DNA of 20,318 bases from Deltaproteobacteria bacterium. Lineage in GTDB: Bacteria > Desulfobacterota > Syntrophia > Syntrophales > UBA5619. Below the pieces are notes generated by a model. The model worked only from the letters and a program-made list of their open reading frames with translations. It had not been told where the DNA came from and did not search any database. How positions within the stretch are numbered: position 1 is the first letter of the stretch; every line of letters begins with the position of its first letter. The stretch lies in contig JAPLJW010000249.1 of the NCBI GenBank assembly GCA_026388365.1, positions 1 to 20,318 on the forward strand, read 5' to 3'. The position numbers were made by a program, and so were the translations under genes. Below, piece after piece: positions 8,288 to 16,368 of this stretch.

Positions 8288-9094
8288 TCAGTACAGTTTC
8301 CAACCCCATTTCTGAAAATACTTGACGCCGCTGATCATGAAGATAAGCGCCATTTTCAACCTCTTCTGGGACTCGCGCTGCCAGAGATGGGTGATGCTTA
8401 CATAGGGATAATAAACCGTCTTGCAACCCTCGGCCTGCAATTTTCTAGAAAGATCGGCATCCTCAAAGTACATGAAGAATCTCGGATCGAACCCGCCAAC
8501 CTTTTTGAGGACATCCATTCGGCAAAACATGAAAGCCCCGGTCATGAAAGGCACCTCATGAATATCATCGTAACCGACATCCCTCATTTCGTAACGGTCG
8601 AGGCGTCTTTTCAACGTGTCAAATTTCCCCTGATGGTCGTAAAAACGCCTCAGGAAGAGGTCTATGAGGTTCGGCTGACGTTTATTCAAATATTGGAGGG
8701 TGTGATCCCGGTTCAACACCTTGGGACATACCATACCCACGTCGGGATTCGCATCCAGATAGCGGCGCAACTCTCCAATGACGCCTTTGGAAATGATCAC
8801 GTCGGGATTGAGAATAAGGAAATACTTGCAGGGTTCGCATCGTTTGATGGACCAGTTATGGGCCTTGCCGTAACCCAGGTTCTGACCGGCGTAATGGTAG
8901 AAAATGGGTCTCTTTTCAACGGAAAGGGACAAGGGTGCCGGAGAATTGTCGATCATATAGAGCTTCACGTTCAGGGTCGTATCCAGAAAACTCGATATGA
9001 CATTTTCGATCATCGCCGGAGGATTGTTGTACAGGACGACCGATGCGATGCAGTCGAGAGGCTTTTCTTGCGAGACCAATCGAAGGATCTTCAT
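8288..9094 (-). CDS. Glycosyltransferase family 2, rhamnosyltransferase-like (WbbL type)
   Basis: This 268-residue cytoplasmic or membrane-associated GT2 enzyme resembles dTDP-rhamnose:glycan rhamnosyltransferases of the WbbL/RfbF type. Evidence includes ASVVLYNN near the N-terminus, MIDNSP, the NLGYGKAHNWSI block, FLILNPDVII (the NPD form of DxD typical of this subgroup), VPFMTGAFMFCRMDVLKKVGGFD and FFMYFEDADLSRKL with the conserved FEDxDL. It starts in an ATGA overlap with the upstream GT4 stop and has GGAAGAGA as ribosome site. No rmlABCD genes lie in the window, so a dTDP-rhamnose supply would have to come from elsewhere. Rhamnose specificity is therefore only suggested. Confidence 0.9.
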   Translation of the reverse strand: MKILRLVSQEKPLDCIASVVLYNNPPAMIENVISSFLDTTLNVKLYMIDNSPAPLSLSVEKRPIFYHYAGQNLGYGKAHNWSIKRCEPCKYFLILNPDVIISKGVIGELRRYLDANPDVGMVCPKVLNRDHTLQYLNKRQPNLIDLFLRRFYDHQGKFDTLKRRLDRYEMRDVGYDDIHEVPFMTGAFMFCRMDVLKKVGGFDPRFFMYFEDADLSRKLQAEGCKTVYYPYVSITHLWQRESQKRLKMALIFMISGVKYFQKWGWKLY

Positions 9095-10221
9095 TTCTCT
9101 TCCGCCTGTCGGGATTCGACTGCGCGTTGATAGACCGATAAAGTTTCTTTTGCCGTTTGGGTCCAGGAGAACCGTGATACATTTTCCCGTCCTTTAGAAA
9201 TCAGTTGAGACCGCAACCTCACATCCGACAGGCAATGCCGGATCGCATCGGCCATCTGTTCAACCGAGGTCGGGTCGAAATAGAGCGCCCCGTCGCCGCC
9301 CACTTCGGGCAGCGACCCGGCCTTGGAGCACGCCACCGCCACGGATGCCTGCTGCGCTTCCAGCATAGGCAACCCGAATCCCTCATACAAGGAAGGGATC
9401 ACAAACAATTCGGCGTGACTCAAGAGAGGCAGGATATGCTCCCCGGGCACATATCCGGTCACGATCACTCGATCTCTCACCTCTTGGGTCTCCGCCGTAA
9501 GATCCAGATCGGGCGGAATGTGACCGATTAGCACGAGAGCGTGAGGAAACGTATCCTTGACCGAGACAAAGGCACGGATCAAACGGGGCATGTTCTTGTT
9601 CAACGTCCCTCCTCCAAAGGCAGCCACATAGGGTGTCCGGATATTGTAACGACTCGTGAGTTCAGCCCAATCCCCTGAAAAATTCGAAGCGCCATACCCC
9701 GCCCCCAAATGCCCAACGGTTATTTTGGAGGGTTCCAGTTTGATGATCCTGCAGATTTCCCCTTTGGAGAAATGGGATATCGTCATGACATGGGCCGCCC
9801 GTCGCGCCGACTGCATCGAAAAAAAACGCAGGACATTTCTTTTGATGAACGGCATGGTCTTTTTCAACGCATAATAGTTGACGTCATGGAGGGTGACCAT
9901 AGACGGACAGCGGGCAAGCAAAGGGCCGACATATCCCAGGGAATGAACCACATCGACATCATATCGGGAAAGCAGCAGAGGCAGCCTCAGCTGTTCAAAA
10001 AGATAGCGGGAGGCCCGGCGGGAGGCACGCACCGGGCAGACCACGCGGGTAAAGTTCGCCGCTTCCGGCAGGGGCCAGTTTACGCTTTCGCTGTTCACAA
10101 AAACAACATACTCGTTCCGCGGGTCGATTTCGGCCAACCCGTGCAGCAGGCCCGCGGCATAGGTCTCAGTCCCGCCAACCACACCGGGAAGCAGGTACAG
10201 CAAATTGATTCCGATCTTCAT
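9091..10221 (-). CDS. Glycosyltransferase family 4 (GT-B fold), first gene of the O-antigen operon
   Basis: This 376-residue GT-B enzyme probably transfers mannose or a similar hexose to the growing O-unit. The N-terminal MKIGINLLYLLPGVVGGTETYAAGLLHGL carries the glycine-rich loop; the middle has VTLHDVNYY and MTISHFSKGEI; the C-terminal donor domain has AAFGGGTLNKNMPRLIRA, VTGYVP and IPSLYEGFGLPMLEAQQA. The last holds the E-x7-E motif at Glu280 and Glu288, followed by SLPEVGGDGALYFDP, all standard for GT4 mannosyltransferases. It is the promoter-proximal gene of six and diverges from the flippase across about 170 bp. Its stop overlaps the next start (ATGA). I could not identify a convincing minus-strand promoter upstream. 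GC content is lower than in abfD or glnS. Confidence 0.93.
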   Translation of the reverse strand: MKIGINLLYLLPGVVGGTETYAAGLLHGLAEIDPRNEYVVFVNSESVNWPLPEAANFTRVVCPVRASRRASRYLFEQLRLPLLLSRYDVDVVHSLGYVGPLLARCPSMVTLHDVNYYALKKTMPFIKRNVLRFFSMQSARRAAHVMTISHFSKGEICRIIKLEPSKITVGHLGAGYGASNFSGDWAELTSRYNIRTPYVAAFGGGTLNKNMPRLIRAFVSVKDTFPHALVLIGHIPPDLDLTAETQEVRDRVIVTGYVPGEHILPLLSHAELFVIPSLYEGFGLPMLEAQQASVAVACSKAGSLPEVGGDGALYFDPTSVEQMADAIRHCLSDVRLRSQLISKGRENVSRFSWTQTAKETLSVYQRAVESRQAEEK

Positions 10222-10260
10222 CCTCTTCGCTCAGGCAGCCTTTGTCTCTTCAGCATTTTT

Positions 10261-10292
10261 GTGATGAATATTTAATGTGATGAATATTTAAT
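10261..10292. repeat. Perfect 16-bp tandem duplication in the divergent promoter region
   Basis: GTGATGAATATTTAAT occurs twice back to back (10261-10276 and 10277-10292) with no mismatch. The last T of the second copy is the first base of the -35 hexamer of the flippase promoter. The repeat is AT-rich and lies exactly where an UP element or activator site would be, between the divergent GT4 operon and wzx. Confidence 0.9.
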
Positions 10293-10320
10293 TGACACGC
10301 AAGATCGCTCTGCTTATACT
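10292..10320 (+). promoter_or_regulatory. Sigma-70-type promoter for the wzx flippase gene
   Basis: A consensus TTGACA (10292-10297), a 17-base spacer and TATACT (10315-10320, five of six consensus bases) form the best promoter in the window. It would give a leader of about 60 bases before the flippase start at 10389. It is preceded directly by the tandem repeat. Confidence 0.8.
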
Positions 10321-10388
10321 CCCGTCGTGAAAAAACAATATTTTATCAATTCCGAACGTGACCTTGCAGCATCGAATCTGAGAACGTG

Positions 10389-11768
10389 ATGCGTCTTTTA
10401 AGCTTCGGCCAGTACCTACGGATCAAGCCATTCGACACAGCTACCCGGGAAGGACGAACGCAAGAGCGCTATCGTCGGGCTGCTTGGTCAACCGTTACCA
10501 ACCTGTTGAGCAAAGGTTTGGCGATGGCCGTCATGTTGTTAAGTGTCAATTGGACCATCTCCTACCTCGGTACCGAACGGTTTGGCATTTGGATGACGAT
10601 CGCAAGCTTTGCCAGCATGCTTACATTTCTCGATTTGGGTGTGGGCAATGCTCTCGTTAATCATATTGCAGAGAATGCTGCGCACGACAAACCTGTCGAA
10701 TTAGAGAAATCAATCAGCGGCGGCTTGGGATTTTTAGGGCTGATCGGTGCTGCAGTAACCCTATTACTGTTACTGCTCGCGGCGCTCCTGCCTTGGTCAA
10801 CATTAATCAAAGTGGCAGATCCTCAACTGGTATTCGAAACACGTCACTCCGCCATACTGTTTGCCTTGTTATTTGGATTTTATTTATTCACATCCGGCAT
10901 TCAAAGGGTATTTTGGGGACTCCAGCGTGCATTCGAAGGACACCTTGTAGCGGCAACCAGTTCATTGCTTGCAATAATAGCGTTATGGGTTGCCGCACAA
11001 AGTAAGGCAAATGTGACAATATTACTGGCCGCTACTTTGGGAATTCAATCATTAGCCGGGTTTCCATTGCTATTATTACTCTTCCTTCGAAAGCAAATCA
11101 GCATCAAAGAAATTAAGACTTCGACCCGAATCGAAGGATGCAAATTGTTACGTGCGGGTGGTTTATTTCTGGTCTTACAGATTGGAACCATGATCGGATG
11201 GGGCGCTGACAGTTTAATCATATCCAGCACATTAGGCGCAGCTTCGGTTGTCGTGTACGCAGTCACCCAAAAGTTATTTCAATTCGTCACTCAACCGTTG
11301 GCTACGATCAATGCACCGCTTTGGAGTGCATACTCAGATGCCCGGGCAAGAGGAGACAGGCAGTTTATCCGGCAGACGCTATGGCGAAGCATGGCGTTGA
11401 CCCTTACAGCCGGAACCCTTAGTGTCTTTCTGATCTCAATATTTAGTGAGTGGCTCATTTTTTACTGGACCGATGGAAAAATAAGGGTCCCGCCGTCATT
11501 TATTTATATATTTGCAGTTTTAGTGATTTTTGAATGTTGCGGGAACGCATTCGCCATGTTCTTAAATGGAATGCAAATCGTCAAACAACAAGTCATTGTT
11601 GTAATTTTATTTTGTATATTAACATTACCATTAAAAATAATCGGCGTTAATTATTTTGGGGTAATATTCATACCTTTAACCACGTTAATCGTTTATTCAT
11701 TGATACACGTCTATTTTTACGGATTTGTATTTAGAAATACTATTAAATTCTCAATCGTGTCCAGTTAA
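10389..11768 (+). CDS. wzx: O-antigen/oligosaccharide flippase, Wzx-like (MOP superfamily)
   Basis: This 459-residue polytopic protein should flip undecaprenyl-pyrophosphate-linked O-units across the inner membrane. About twelve hydrophobic segments are visible, with the N-terminal pattern of polysaccharide flippases: SWTVTNLLSKG-like entry, ISYLGTERFGIWMTIAS and FLDLGVGNALVN, then GWGADSLIISSTLGAASVVVYAVTQKLF at the start of the second half. The ATG at 10389 is chosen because GAG lies six bases before it; a GTG at 10386 is the alternative. It is the only plus-strand gene inside the LPS locus. It has its own strong promoter and is clearly AT-rich, most extremely near its end (11 G/C of 60 bases at 11581-11640, against 43 of 60 at 2041-2100 in glnS). 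That suggests recent acquisition. A Wzx role rather than another MOP exporter is supported by context. Confidence 0.88.
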   Translation: MRLLSFGQYLRIKPFDTATREGRTQERYRRAAWSTVTNLLSKGLAMAVMLLSVNWTISYLGTERFGIWMTIASFASMLTFLDLGVGNALVNHIAENAAHDKPVELEKSISGGLGFLGLIGAAVTLLLLLLAALLPWSTLIKVADPQLVFETRHSAILFALLFGFYLFTSGIQRVFWGLQRAFEGHLVAATSSLLAIIALWVAAQSKANVTILLAATLGIQSLAGFPLLLLLFLRKQISIKEIKTSTRIEGCKLLRAGGLFLVLQIGTMIGWGADSLIISSTLGAASVVVYAVTQKLFQFVTQPLATINAPLWSAYSDARARGDRQFIRQTLWRSMALTLTAGTLSVFLISIFSEWLIFYWTDGKIRVPPSFIYIFAVLVIFECCGNAFAMFLNGMQIVKQQVIVVILFCILTLPLKIIGVNYFGVIFIPLTTLIVYSLIHVYFYGFVFRNTIKFSIVSS

Positions 11769-11895
11769 TCTAAATTTCTCGCATCAGACTGTAAATGATC
11801 CTGCGTCCGCATATCGGTCATTTTACGGGAGCATAAGCCCCGGTCATGGTGTGGCACGTATTTTCCGCAGGAGTACTGGAGGAAATTCTTTCGTA
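11769..11895. other. Convergent intergenic spacer with a possible gene remnant
   Basis: This gap separates the convergent flippase and methyltransferase genes. No hairpin with a T-run is seen; the only inverted repeat, TCCTGCG (11799-11805) and CGCAGGA (11866-11872), has a 60-base loop. A startless plus-strand frame (11799-11912, 37 codons) reads protein-like, with SWCGTYFPQEYWRKFFRINR, and may be the decayed 3' end of a lost gene. Confidence 0.3.
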
Positions 11896-12684
11896 TCAAC
11901 CGATTCGTTTGAGCATCAACTCATGATCGGCCCGTGTTTTTGATCCCCGTTTTTTTCGTATCCACAATACGGTCCCTAACGCAACAGCGCGATAGGTGGC
12001 AAAACGCAGCAACGCGCCATTGATCTTCGATTTAGAAAAAACATGGATGCCATTTGCACTTGCAAACTGCATTTTCAACTCCAATGCAAGCCTCTGCAAT
12101 GTGCTGCGTTGAAAAAAACCGATGTGCTGGCCTGTGGCAAATGAGTAGTACCACCATGATTCTGGCGGCGGCGCTCCATGGTACAACACGGTGGTAAAAA
12201 TGAGCGTGTCTGAACCTGCCATCGTCAGCGTTTTTTCCACAAAACTTTTGGGATCGGTCAGGTGTTCGAAAACTTCTATTGCGGTGACTGCTCTGTAAGG
12301 TTTGGACTCCCGCTGGAAAGAAAATCCTGGCGCAAGCTTATTTTCACAATATTCATCATACCAATTAAAATCAAATCCAAAGTCGCGCATCAATCGCGTC
12401 AACATTCCATATCCGCCGGCAGTATCCAGATATCGTCCGGCACCACGATCGCCCATCGCCCAAAACAGAGCCCCTGCTATCGGAAGCGCCAGAGACAAGT
12501 TACGCATCACCAAGCCTGTGTCCGCATCAGCAATAGCGTGGGCGTAGGCCTCATCTAACCAATACGGTCTGCAGGCACACAGAAATCCACAAACACCACA
12601 GACTTGATAGAGAGCATCATATTTATTCAATACTTTTGCCTTAAAGCTGTCAGTCATCCGATTTGAACAGATAGGACAAGACAT
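11896..12684 (-). CDS. Class I SAM-dependent methyltransferase with N-terminal zinc ribbon
   Basis: This 262-residue protein has an N-terminal four-cysteine knuckle (CPIC at 3-6, CGVC at 29-32) followed by a Methyltransf_23-like Rossmann domain. The SAM loop is YLDTAGGYGMLTRLM (about 85-99), with DEY as the acidic strand end and AVTAIEVFEHLTDP as the post-loop motif. FTTVLYHGAPPPESWWYYSFATGQHIGFF is typical of this class in LPS and capsule clusters. It probably methylates or caps a sugar or another surface-glycan precursor; the substrate is not readable. TTAGGATC is a good ribosome site, and the gene starts 19 bases after the GT2 stop, so it is the last member of the lpxL operon. It is AT-richer than the genes upstream of it, like the neighbouring flippase. 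Confidence 0.82.
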   Translation of the reverse strand: MSCPICSNRMTDSFKAKVLNKYDALYQVCGVCGFLCACRPYWLDEAYAHAIADADTGLVMRNLSLALPIAGALFWAMGDRGAGRYLDTAGGYGMLTRLMRDFGFDFNWYDEYCENKLAPGFSFQRESKPYRAVTAIEVFEHLTDPKSFVEKTLTMAGSDTLIFTTVLYHGAPPPESWWYYSFATGQHIGFFQRSTLQRLALELKMQFASANGIHVFSKSKINGALLRFATYRAVALGTVLWIRKKRGSKTRADHELMLKRIG

Positions 12685-12703
12685 GTTGATCCTAAGATTC
12701 TTA

Positions 12704-13567
12704 TTATTTGACCAGACGATAATGCTTTTTGCTGAAATCCAAACCGAAAGCCTTTTCCAGAGGGGCGAGCAGGCGGTTTCGCCGATCCTTTCGGGTCAGG
12801 ACGTAGTCCGGATTGATCTCGAAGCGGACTTGCGCGCATTCATCCAGCCACGCCTTCATGACGGCGGGATGGGTGCCGGAAAATGTCCGAAGGATCGCAC
12901 CATCGACATTTCCATAATAGATCTTCTGCGGATCCCCCCCCCAGTACCTTTCAACCTGCATGGTTTTTTCGTTCATCTGCGATTCCGTACGCACCCAACC
13001 GTAATGGTAAACGGAGGCGTTGGCCAGGGCGGCCACAGGATAACGCATTTTCCGGTTGCCGACGATAATGGAAAAGAATTGACTCTCCGGGGAAAAGGTG
13101 CGGCGGTTGTTCTTGAACGCGCGGCACTCCCGCCGATACCAGGATGTGCTCCATGCGTAATAGTTCGGACTCCCGTAAAAATGGATATAATCAAATACCA
13201 GCGCCTCGATCCGTTCGTCATTCTGATGGCGCTGCATGGTTTCACGGATCTTGTCGAGATCATTTTCATGGATGACTTCGTCGCCCTGAAGGTACAACGC
13301 CCAGTCGCCGGTGCAATTGAAAAGGGCAATATTGGCCTGTTGGGTATAAACATAGCCCATCGTCAGCATCCCTTCATTCCAGACGGTGGGGATGATCCGG
13401 ATCTTCGGATCGTTCAGCGCGCGTATCGTCTCACCAGTGTCATCGGTGCTCTCGCCCAGCGCGATAACGAATTCATCGCACAGAGGCAGGACCGATTCAA
13501 TGGATTCCAGAAAGGGATAACCGAGTGTCCGGGCATTGCGCAAAAAGGTGAATCCGCTGATCTTCAT
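12704..13567 (-). CDS. Glycosyltransferase family 2
   Basis: This 287-residue GT2-like enzyme begins MKISGFTFLRNARTLGYPFLESIES, continues with CDEFVIALGESTDDT, and has WALYLQGDEVIHENDL, where GDE (Asp96) stands in the DxD position. FDYIHFYGSPNYYAW and the aromatic WYRRE block are typical of a GT2 subgroup often found in LPS and capsule clusters. The open frame extends upstream to 13720, but that part overlaps the previous gene in another frame and is not family-like. The ATG at 13567 has GGGGGAAA upstream and lies 19 bases after the previous stop. It sits in the lpxL-waaL operon, so a core or O-antigen sugar transfer is likely; donor unknown. Confidence 0.85.
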   Translation of the reverse strand: MKISGFTFLRNARTLGYPFLESIESVLPLCDEFVIALGESTDDTGETIRALNDPKIRIIPTVWNEGMLTMGYVYTQQANIALFNCTGDWALYLQGDEVIHENDLDKIRETMQRHQNDERIEALVFDYIHFYGSPNYYAWSTSWYRRECRAFKNNRRTFSPESQFFSIIVGNRKMRYPVAALANASVYHYGWVRTESQMNEKTMQVERYWGGDPQKIYYGNVDGAILRTFSGTHPAVMKAWLDECAQVRFEINPDYVLTRKDRRNRLLAPLEKAFGLDFSKKHYRLVK

Positions 13568-13586
13568 CCGTTGTTTCCCCCGTCCG

Positions 13587-14402
13587 TCATAGATATCGCG
13601 CCACACCCTGTTCGGCCGATATGCGCTCCGAATGGAGCAAATCCTGCAACCGTCGCCGGTTTTCCGCCAACCCCCCGCGGTCATGCTCGCGGTGCCACAG
13701 ATGCAGCACGGGTGCGGCAAAACGGGCGCTTTTGTGATTCACGCCGGAATGCAACAGCCGGATCACCAGGTCGGAGTCCTCCAGACCCCATCCGGAATAG
13801 GACTCATCGAAACCGTTGATTTGCAGAAGGTCACTGCGCCAGGCGGAAAGATTGCAGGTCATCACCCCTTCCCAGCGCCTGGCCGGTATCTTGCGCAATG
13901 ACTCGGCAACAGGCAGGGGCCACAAGGGGATGAAACGGTTGATCTGCCCGGTCATCGCCGCCGTCAACCAGCGGCGGGCGGTCCAGGCATGTACGGAAAG
14001 ACCCTGGTTCAGGACTTGCCTGGTCAAGGTTTCGTTCATCAGAATGCGGTTCCCGGCGATAAACCACCCGGCTTCCGCCAGGCGCCGATGTTGTGCCATG
14101 AAATGCGGCAGGGGAATGCAATCCCCATCGCTGAAGACAACGTAATCGGCAGCGGTTCCCGCAAGGGCGCGGTTGCGGATCGCCCCGGCCCGAAACCCCT
14201 GATCCTCTTGCCAGACATGGGTGATCTTGAAATCGGCGTGCGTCTGAAATTCGGCAACAACCCGGGCGGTTTCGGATGTCGACCCGTCATCCGCCACGAT
14301 CATTTCAAAATTCCTGTCCCTTTGGGCAAGATAACCCGCGAGCACAGCCGACAGGGCATCGGGACGGTTGTACGTTGTGATGATGACGGCCAGGGACTTC
14401 AT
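13587..14402 (-). CDS. Glycosyltransferase family 2 with Glyco_transf_7C-type C-terminal block
   Basis: This 271-residue GT2 enzyme starts with LAVIITTYNRPDALSAVL, then IVADDGSTSET, DQGFRAGAIRNRAL and FSDGDCIP, whose Asp92-Gly-Asp94 is the metal-binding DxD. The C-terminal half has GVMTCNLSAWRSDLLQINGFDE and GWGLEDSDLVIRL (Glu208-Asp209). This galactosyltransferase-7-like block is common in chondroitin-synthase-like and LPS GT2 proteins. Its ATG overlaps the upstream stop as ATGA (14402-14399), showing tight coupling with the WaaE-like gene. The role is probably one step of core or O-antigen extension at the inner face of the membrane; donor and acceptor cannot be named. Confidence 0.9.
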   Translation of the reverse strand: MKSLAVIITTYNRPDALSAVLAGYLAQRDRNFEMIVADDGSTSETARVVAEFQTHADFKITHVWQEDQGFRAGAIRNRALAGTAADYVVFSDGDCIPLPHFMAQHRRLAEAGWFIAGNRILMNETLTRQVLNQGLSVHAWTARRWLTAAMTGQINRFIPLWPLPVAESLRKIPARRWEGVMTCNLSAWRSDLLQINGFDESYSGWGLEDSDLVIRLLHSGVNHKSARFAAPVLHLWHREHDRGGLAENRRRLQDLLHSERISAEQGVARYL

Positions 14403-15148
14403 TTACGCTCGGTCAACAGCAACAGCTTGAGATATTTATAATACGTTCCTTCCGCGTTGGAGACGGCGAGCATGAAACCTTCCCGCCCATCCAGGAACCC
14501 GGCCCGAACGACATAAGTATTGAAAAAACTCCAGAATCCGTGAAGAACCGCTGTGGCCATGGTCCCCTTCTTTTCACGATTGTGCATCATCCGCGCTCCC
14601 AGGGTGGAATAATGGTTCATTGTCTCCAGAACATTCTCAAGATTTTCAAATGCCACATGACTCAGCGGTTCGCGGAGGCGGCCGATACGACCATCCACAA
14701 TAAGGTGTTCATGCACAAGGTCGTCACTGAATCTTGCGCTCCCGCGGCGAAAGAGACGGGTCACATAATCCGGCCACCAGCCACTATGGCGGATCCGCCT
14801 TCCACAATAGCTGGACCGGCGCGGCAGGTCGAAGGCCGCATATGCTTCAGGGGCGGAAATAGCGGATAAAATTTCCTGCTTCAATTGAGGACTGACATGT
14901 TCATCGGCATCCAGAGAAAGCACCCACTCACTGGTAGCCCTCGCAAGCGCGCGGTTTTTCTGCGGCCCAAAGCCCGGCCAGTCCGCCAACATGATTTGAT
15001 CCGTATACTCGCGGCATATTTCGACCGTTCCATCCGTGCTGCCGGAATCCACAATGATGATTTCATCGGCCCATCTGACCGAATCGAGGCAAGTCCTGAT
15101 AAAATTAACTTCATTTTTTGTAATGATCGTGACGGCCACTGTCGTCAT
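14399..15148 (-). CDS. Glycosyltransferase family 2, WaaE/KdtX-like LPS core transferase
   Basis: This 249-residue protein matches the short GT2 proteins of the WaaE/KdtX group, which add glucose or a similar sugar to heptose in the LPS inner core. Signatures are VTIITKNEVNFIRTCLDSVRWADEIIIVDSGSTDGT, WPGFGPQKNRAL, WVLSLDADEHVS (Asp80-Ala-Asp82) and the FDLPRRSSYCGRRIRHSGWWPDYVTRLF block. The open frame extends to 15208, but the ATG at 15148 is right: it overlaps the stop of the O-antigen ligase gene as ATGA, and the protein then starts at the first beta-strand. The next gene overlaps its own stop in the same way. Core-transfer function fits its place between waaL-like and other GT2 genes; the actual sugar is inferred only. 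Confidence 0.9.
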   Translation of the reverse strand: MTTVAVTIITKNEVNFIRTCLDSVRWADEIIIVDSGSTDGTVEICREYTDQIMLADWPGFGPQKNRALARATSEWVLSLDADEHVSPQLKQEILSAISAPEAYAAFDLPRRSSYCGRRIRHSGWWPDYVTRLFRRGSARFSDDLVHEHLIVDGRIGRLREPLSHVAFENLENVLETMNHYSTLGARMMHNREKKGTMATAVLHGFWSFFNTYVVRAGFLDGREGFMLAVSNAEGTYYKYLKLLLLTERK

Positions 15149-16368
15149 GATAATGACTCCGCATCCGGGGCAGGGGCCGGACCGGCAAACAGGATTCCGC
15201 TCCCCCAAATATAAAACAATGTTTCGGTATGGTCCGTGAGAAGAGAGTTGAAGAGGCTGCCGGTGATGATCGCCAAAAGCAGGGCATAAGCCAGCATTTT
15301 ATCCGGCCCCCGGAGAAGTCGGGCTGCCGTGCGCCATTGGATCGCAAAGAATATCAACAGCGCACCCAGGCCCACAAGCCCGAGTTCAACCGCTGTCAAG
15401 AGGTATTGGTTGTGGGGATTGTCCGTTGAGACCATGGGGGAATTTTGAACCTGTTTCTTATAAGCGCCCGCAAAACCCCCGGTTCCAACGCCGAACAGGG
15501 GATGTTCACGGATGATCTTCAGACTGTTGTGATAAAATTCCATGCGCAGCCCGGCGGATGAATCCATGCTTGCCGCATGGCCTGGTTGCCACTCGCCATA
15601 CTCCTGAATCATCTGGGCCATGCGGATATGAACGGCGCTGCCCGGCATCCCATAGATCACTCCGGCGACCAGGACGATCACTAAGCCGGCTGCGATGACG
15701 CCCCGCCACCGCAGCCAAGCGAAAAAATAGAATCCCGTGAGCACCACCAGAACAACCTGACCGGTCCGGCTGGGAATCATGAACATCACGTTGACTGCGG
15801 CCAGCAGACTCAGGATCGTAAACGCCGCTTGCATGAATCTTGTGCCGGCAAAGCGGGCTTGGACCGCCAGCAGAAATGCCGTAAAAGCCATAAAAAAATT
15901 CTGCGTAATACGATTGAGGATCAACACCCCCGGATCATTCGGCCTGATCTCGATGAACGGATTTGCAGGTAATAAATGGAAAAAAGCGAGATAGGATAGT
16001 GCCAGAGTCAGCACCATGGATGCCGGAAAGGCGCGCCACGCGTAACGCCGCATTCTTTCCTCCCGGAACAGGGTGATCAGAAGGGGAAGCATGAGGAAGG
16101 TCTTGGCATCGGAAAGCGCCCCCTTGTCCACATGACCATAGAGCAGACCCAGGACGGAGATCACGAACATGGCCAGCGCCCCCAGGGCGACGGGATTGTT
16201 TCGTATGATTTTATACTTGAAACGGAAATCGTCGCTCAGCAGCCAGAGAAGCACCATCAGTGCCAGCAGAATGCCGTCCATTGCCGTTGAAAGAGGCAGG
16301 GACAATCCGATCAATACGGCGGCCCATTTCGCCAGTTCATCGGCCTTTCTGCCGATCTTTCCGATCAT
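15145..16368 (-). CDS. waaL: O-antigen ligase/polymerase, WaaL-like (Wzy_C domain)
   Basis: This 407-residue inner-membrane protein has about ten to twelve hydrophobic segments and the large periplasmic loop of the Wzy_C family. WaaL joins undecaprenyl-linked O-antigen to lipid A-core in the periplasm; Wzy polymerases share the fold. Loop landmarks are SSAGLRMEFYHNSLKIIREHP with Arg275, HPLFGVGTGGF and DNPHNQYL with His319, which match the conserved Arg and His of the family. NRITQNFFMAF and SRTGQVVLVV precede it. Its ATG overlaps the lpxL-like stop and its stop overlaps the next start, both as ATGA. Neighbourhood with lipid A and core genes favours ligase over polymerase, but as the only Wzy_C protein in the window it could be either. 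Confidence 0.88.
   Translation of the reverse strand: MIGKIGRKADELAKWAAVLIGLSLPLSTAMDGILLALMVLLWLLSDDFRFKYKIIRNNPVALGALAMFVISVLGLLYGHVDKGALSDAKTFLMLPLLITLFREERMRRYAWRAFPASMVLTLALSYLAFFHLLPANPFIEIRPNDPGVLILNRITQNFFMAFTAFLLAVQARFAGTRFMQAAFTILSLLAAVNVMFMIPSRTGQVVLVVLTGFYFFAWLRWRGVIAAGLVIVLVAGVIYGMPGSAVHIRMAQMIQEYGEWQPGHAASMDSSAGLRMEFYHNSLKIIREHPLFGVGTGGFAGAYKKQVQNSPMVSTDNPHNQYLLTAVELGLVGLGALLIFFAIQWRTAARLLRGPDKMLAYALLLAIITGSLFNSLLTDHTETLFYIWGSGILFAGPAPAPDAESLS

Noticed and set aside
11799..11872. 7-bp inverted repeat as a bidirectional terminator between wzx and the methyltransferase
   Set aside because: The loop would be 60 bases and no T-run follows on either strand.
13568..13720. N-terminal extension of the GT2 gene at 12704-13567
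   Set aside because: It overlaps the previous GT2 gene in another frame, is Cys/Arg-rich and non-homologous; the internal ATG has a better ribosome site and the correct first strand.
12683..13819. Plus-strand open frame (378 codons) opposite two GT2 genes
   Set aside because: It spans the junction of two recognisable minus-strand genes and has no family features.
15149..15208. N-terminal extension of the WaaE-like gene
   Set aside because: It overlaps the waaL-like gene, while the internal ATG forms an ATGA coupling like its neighbours.
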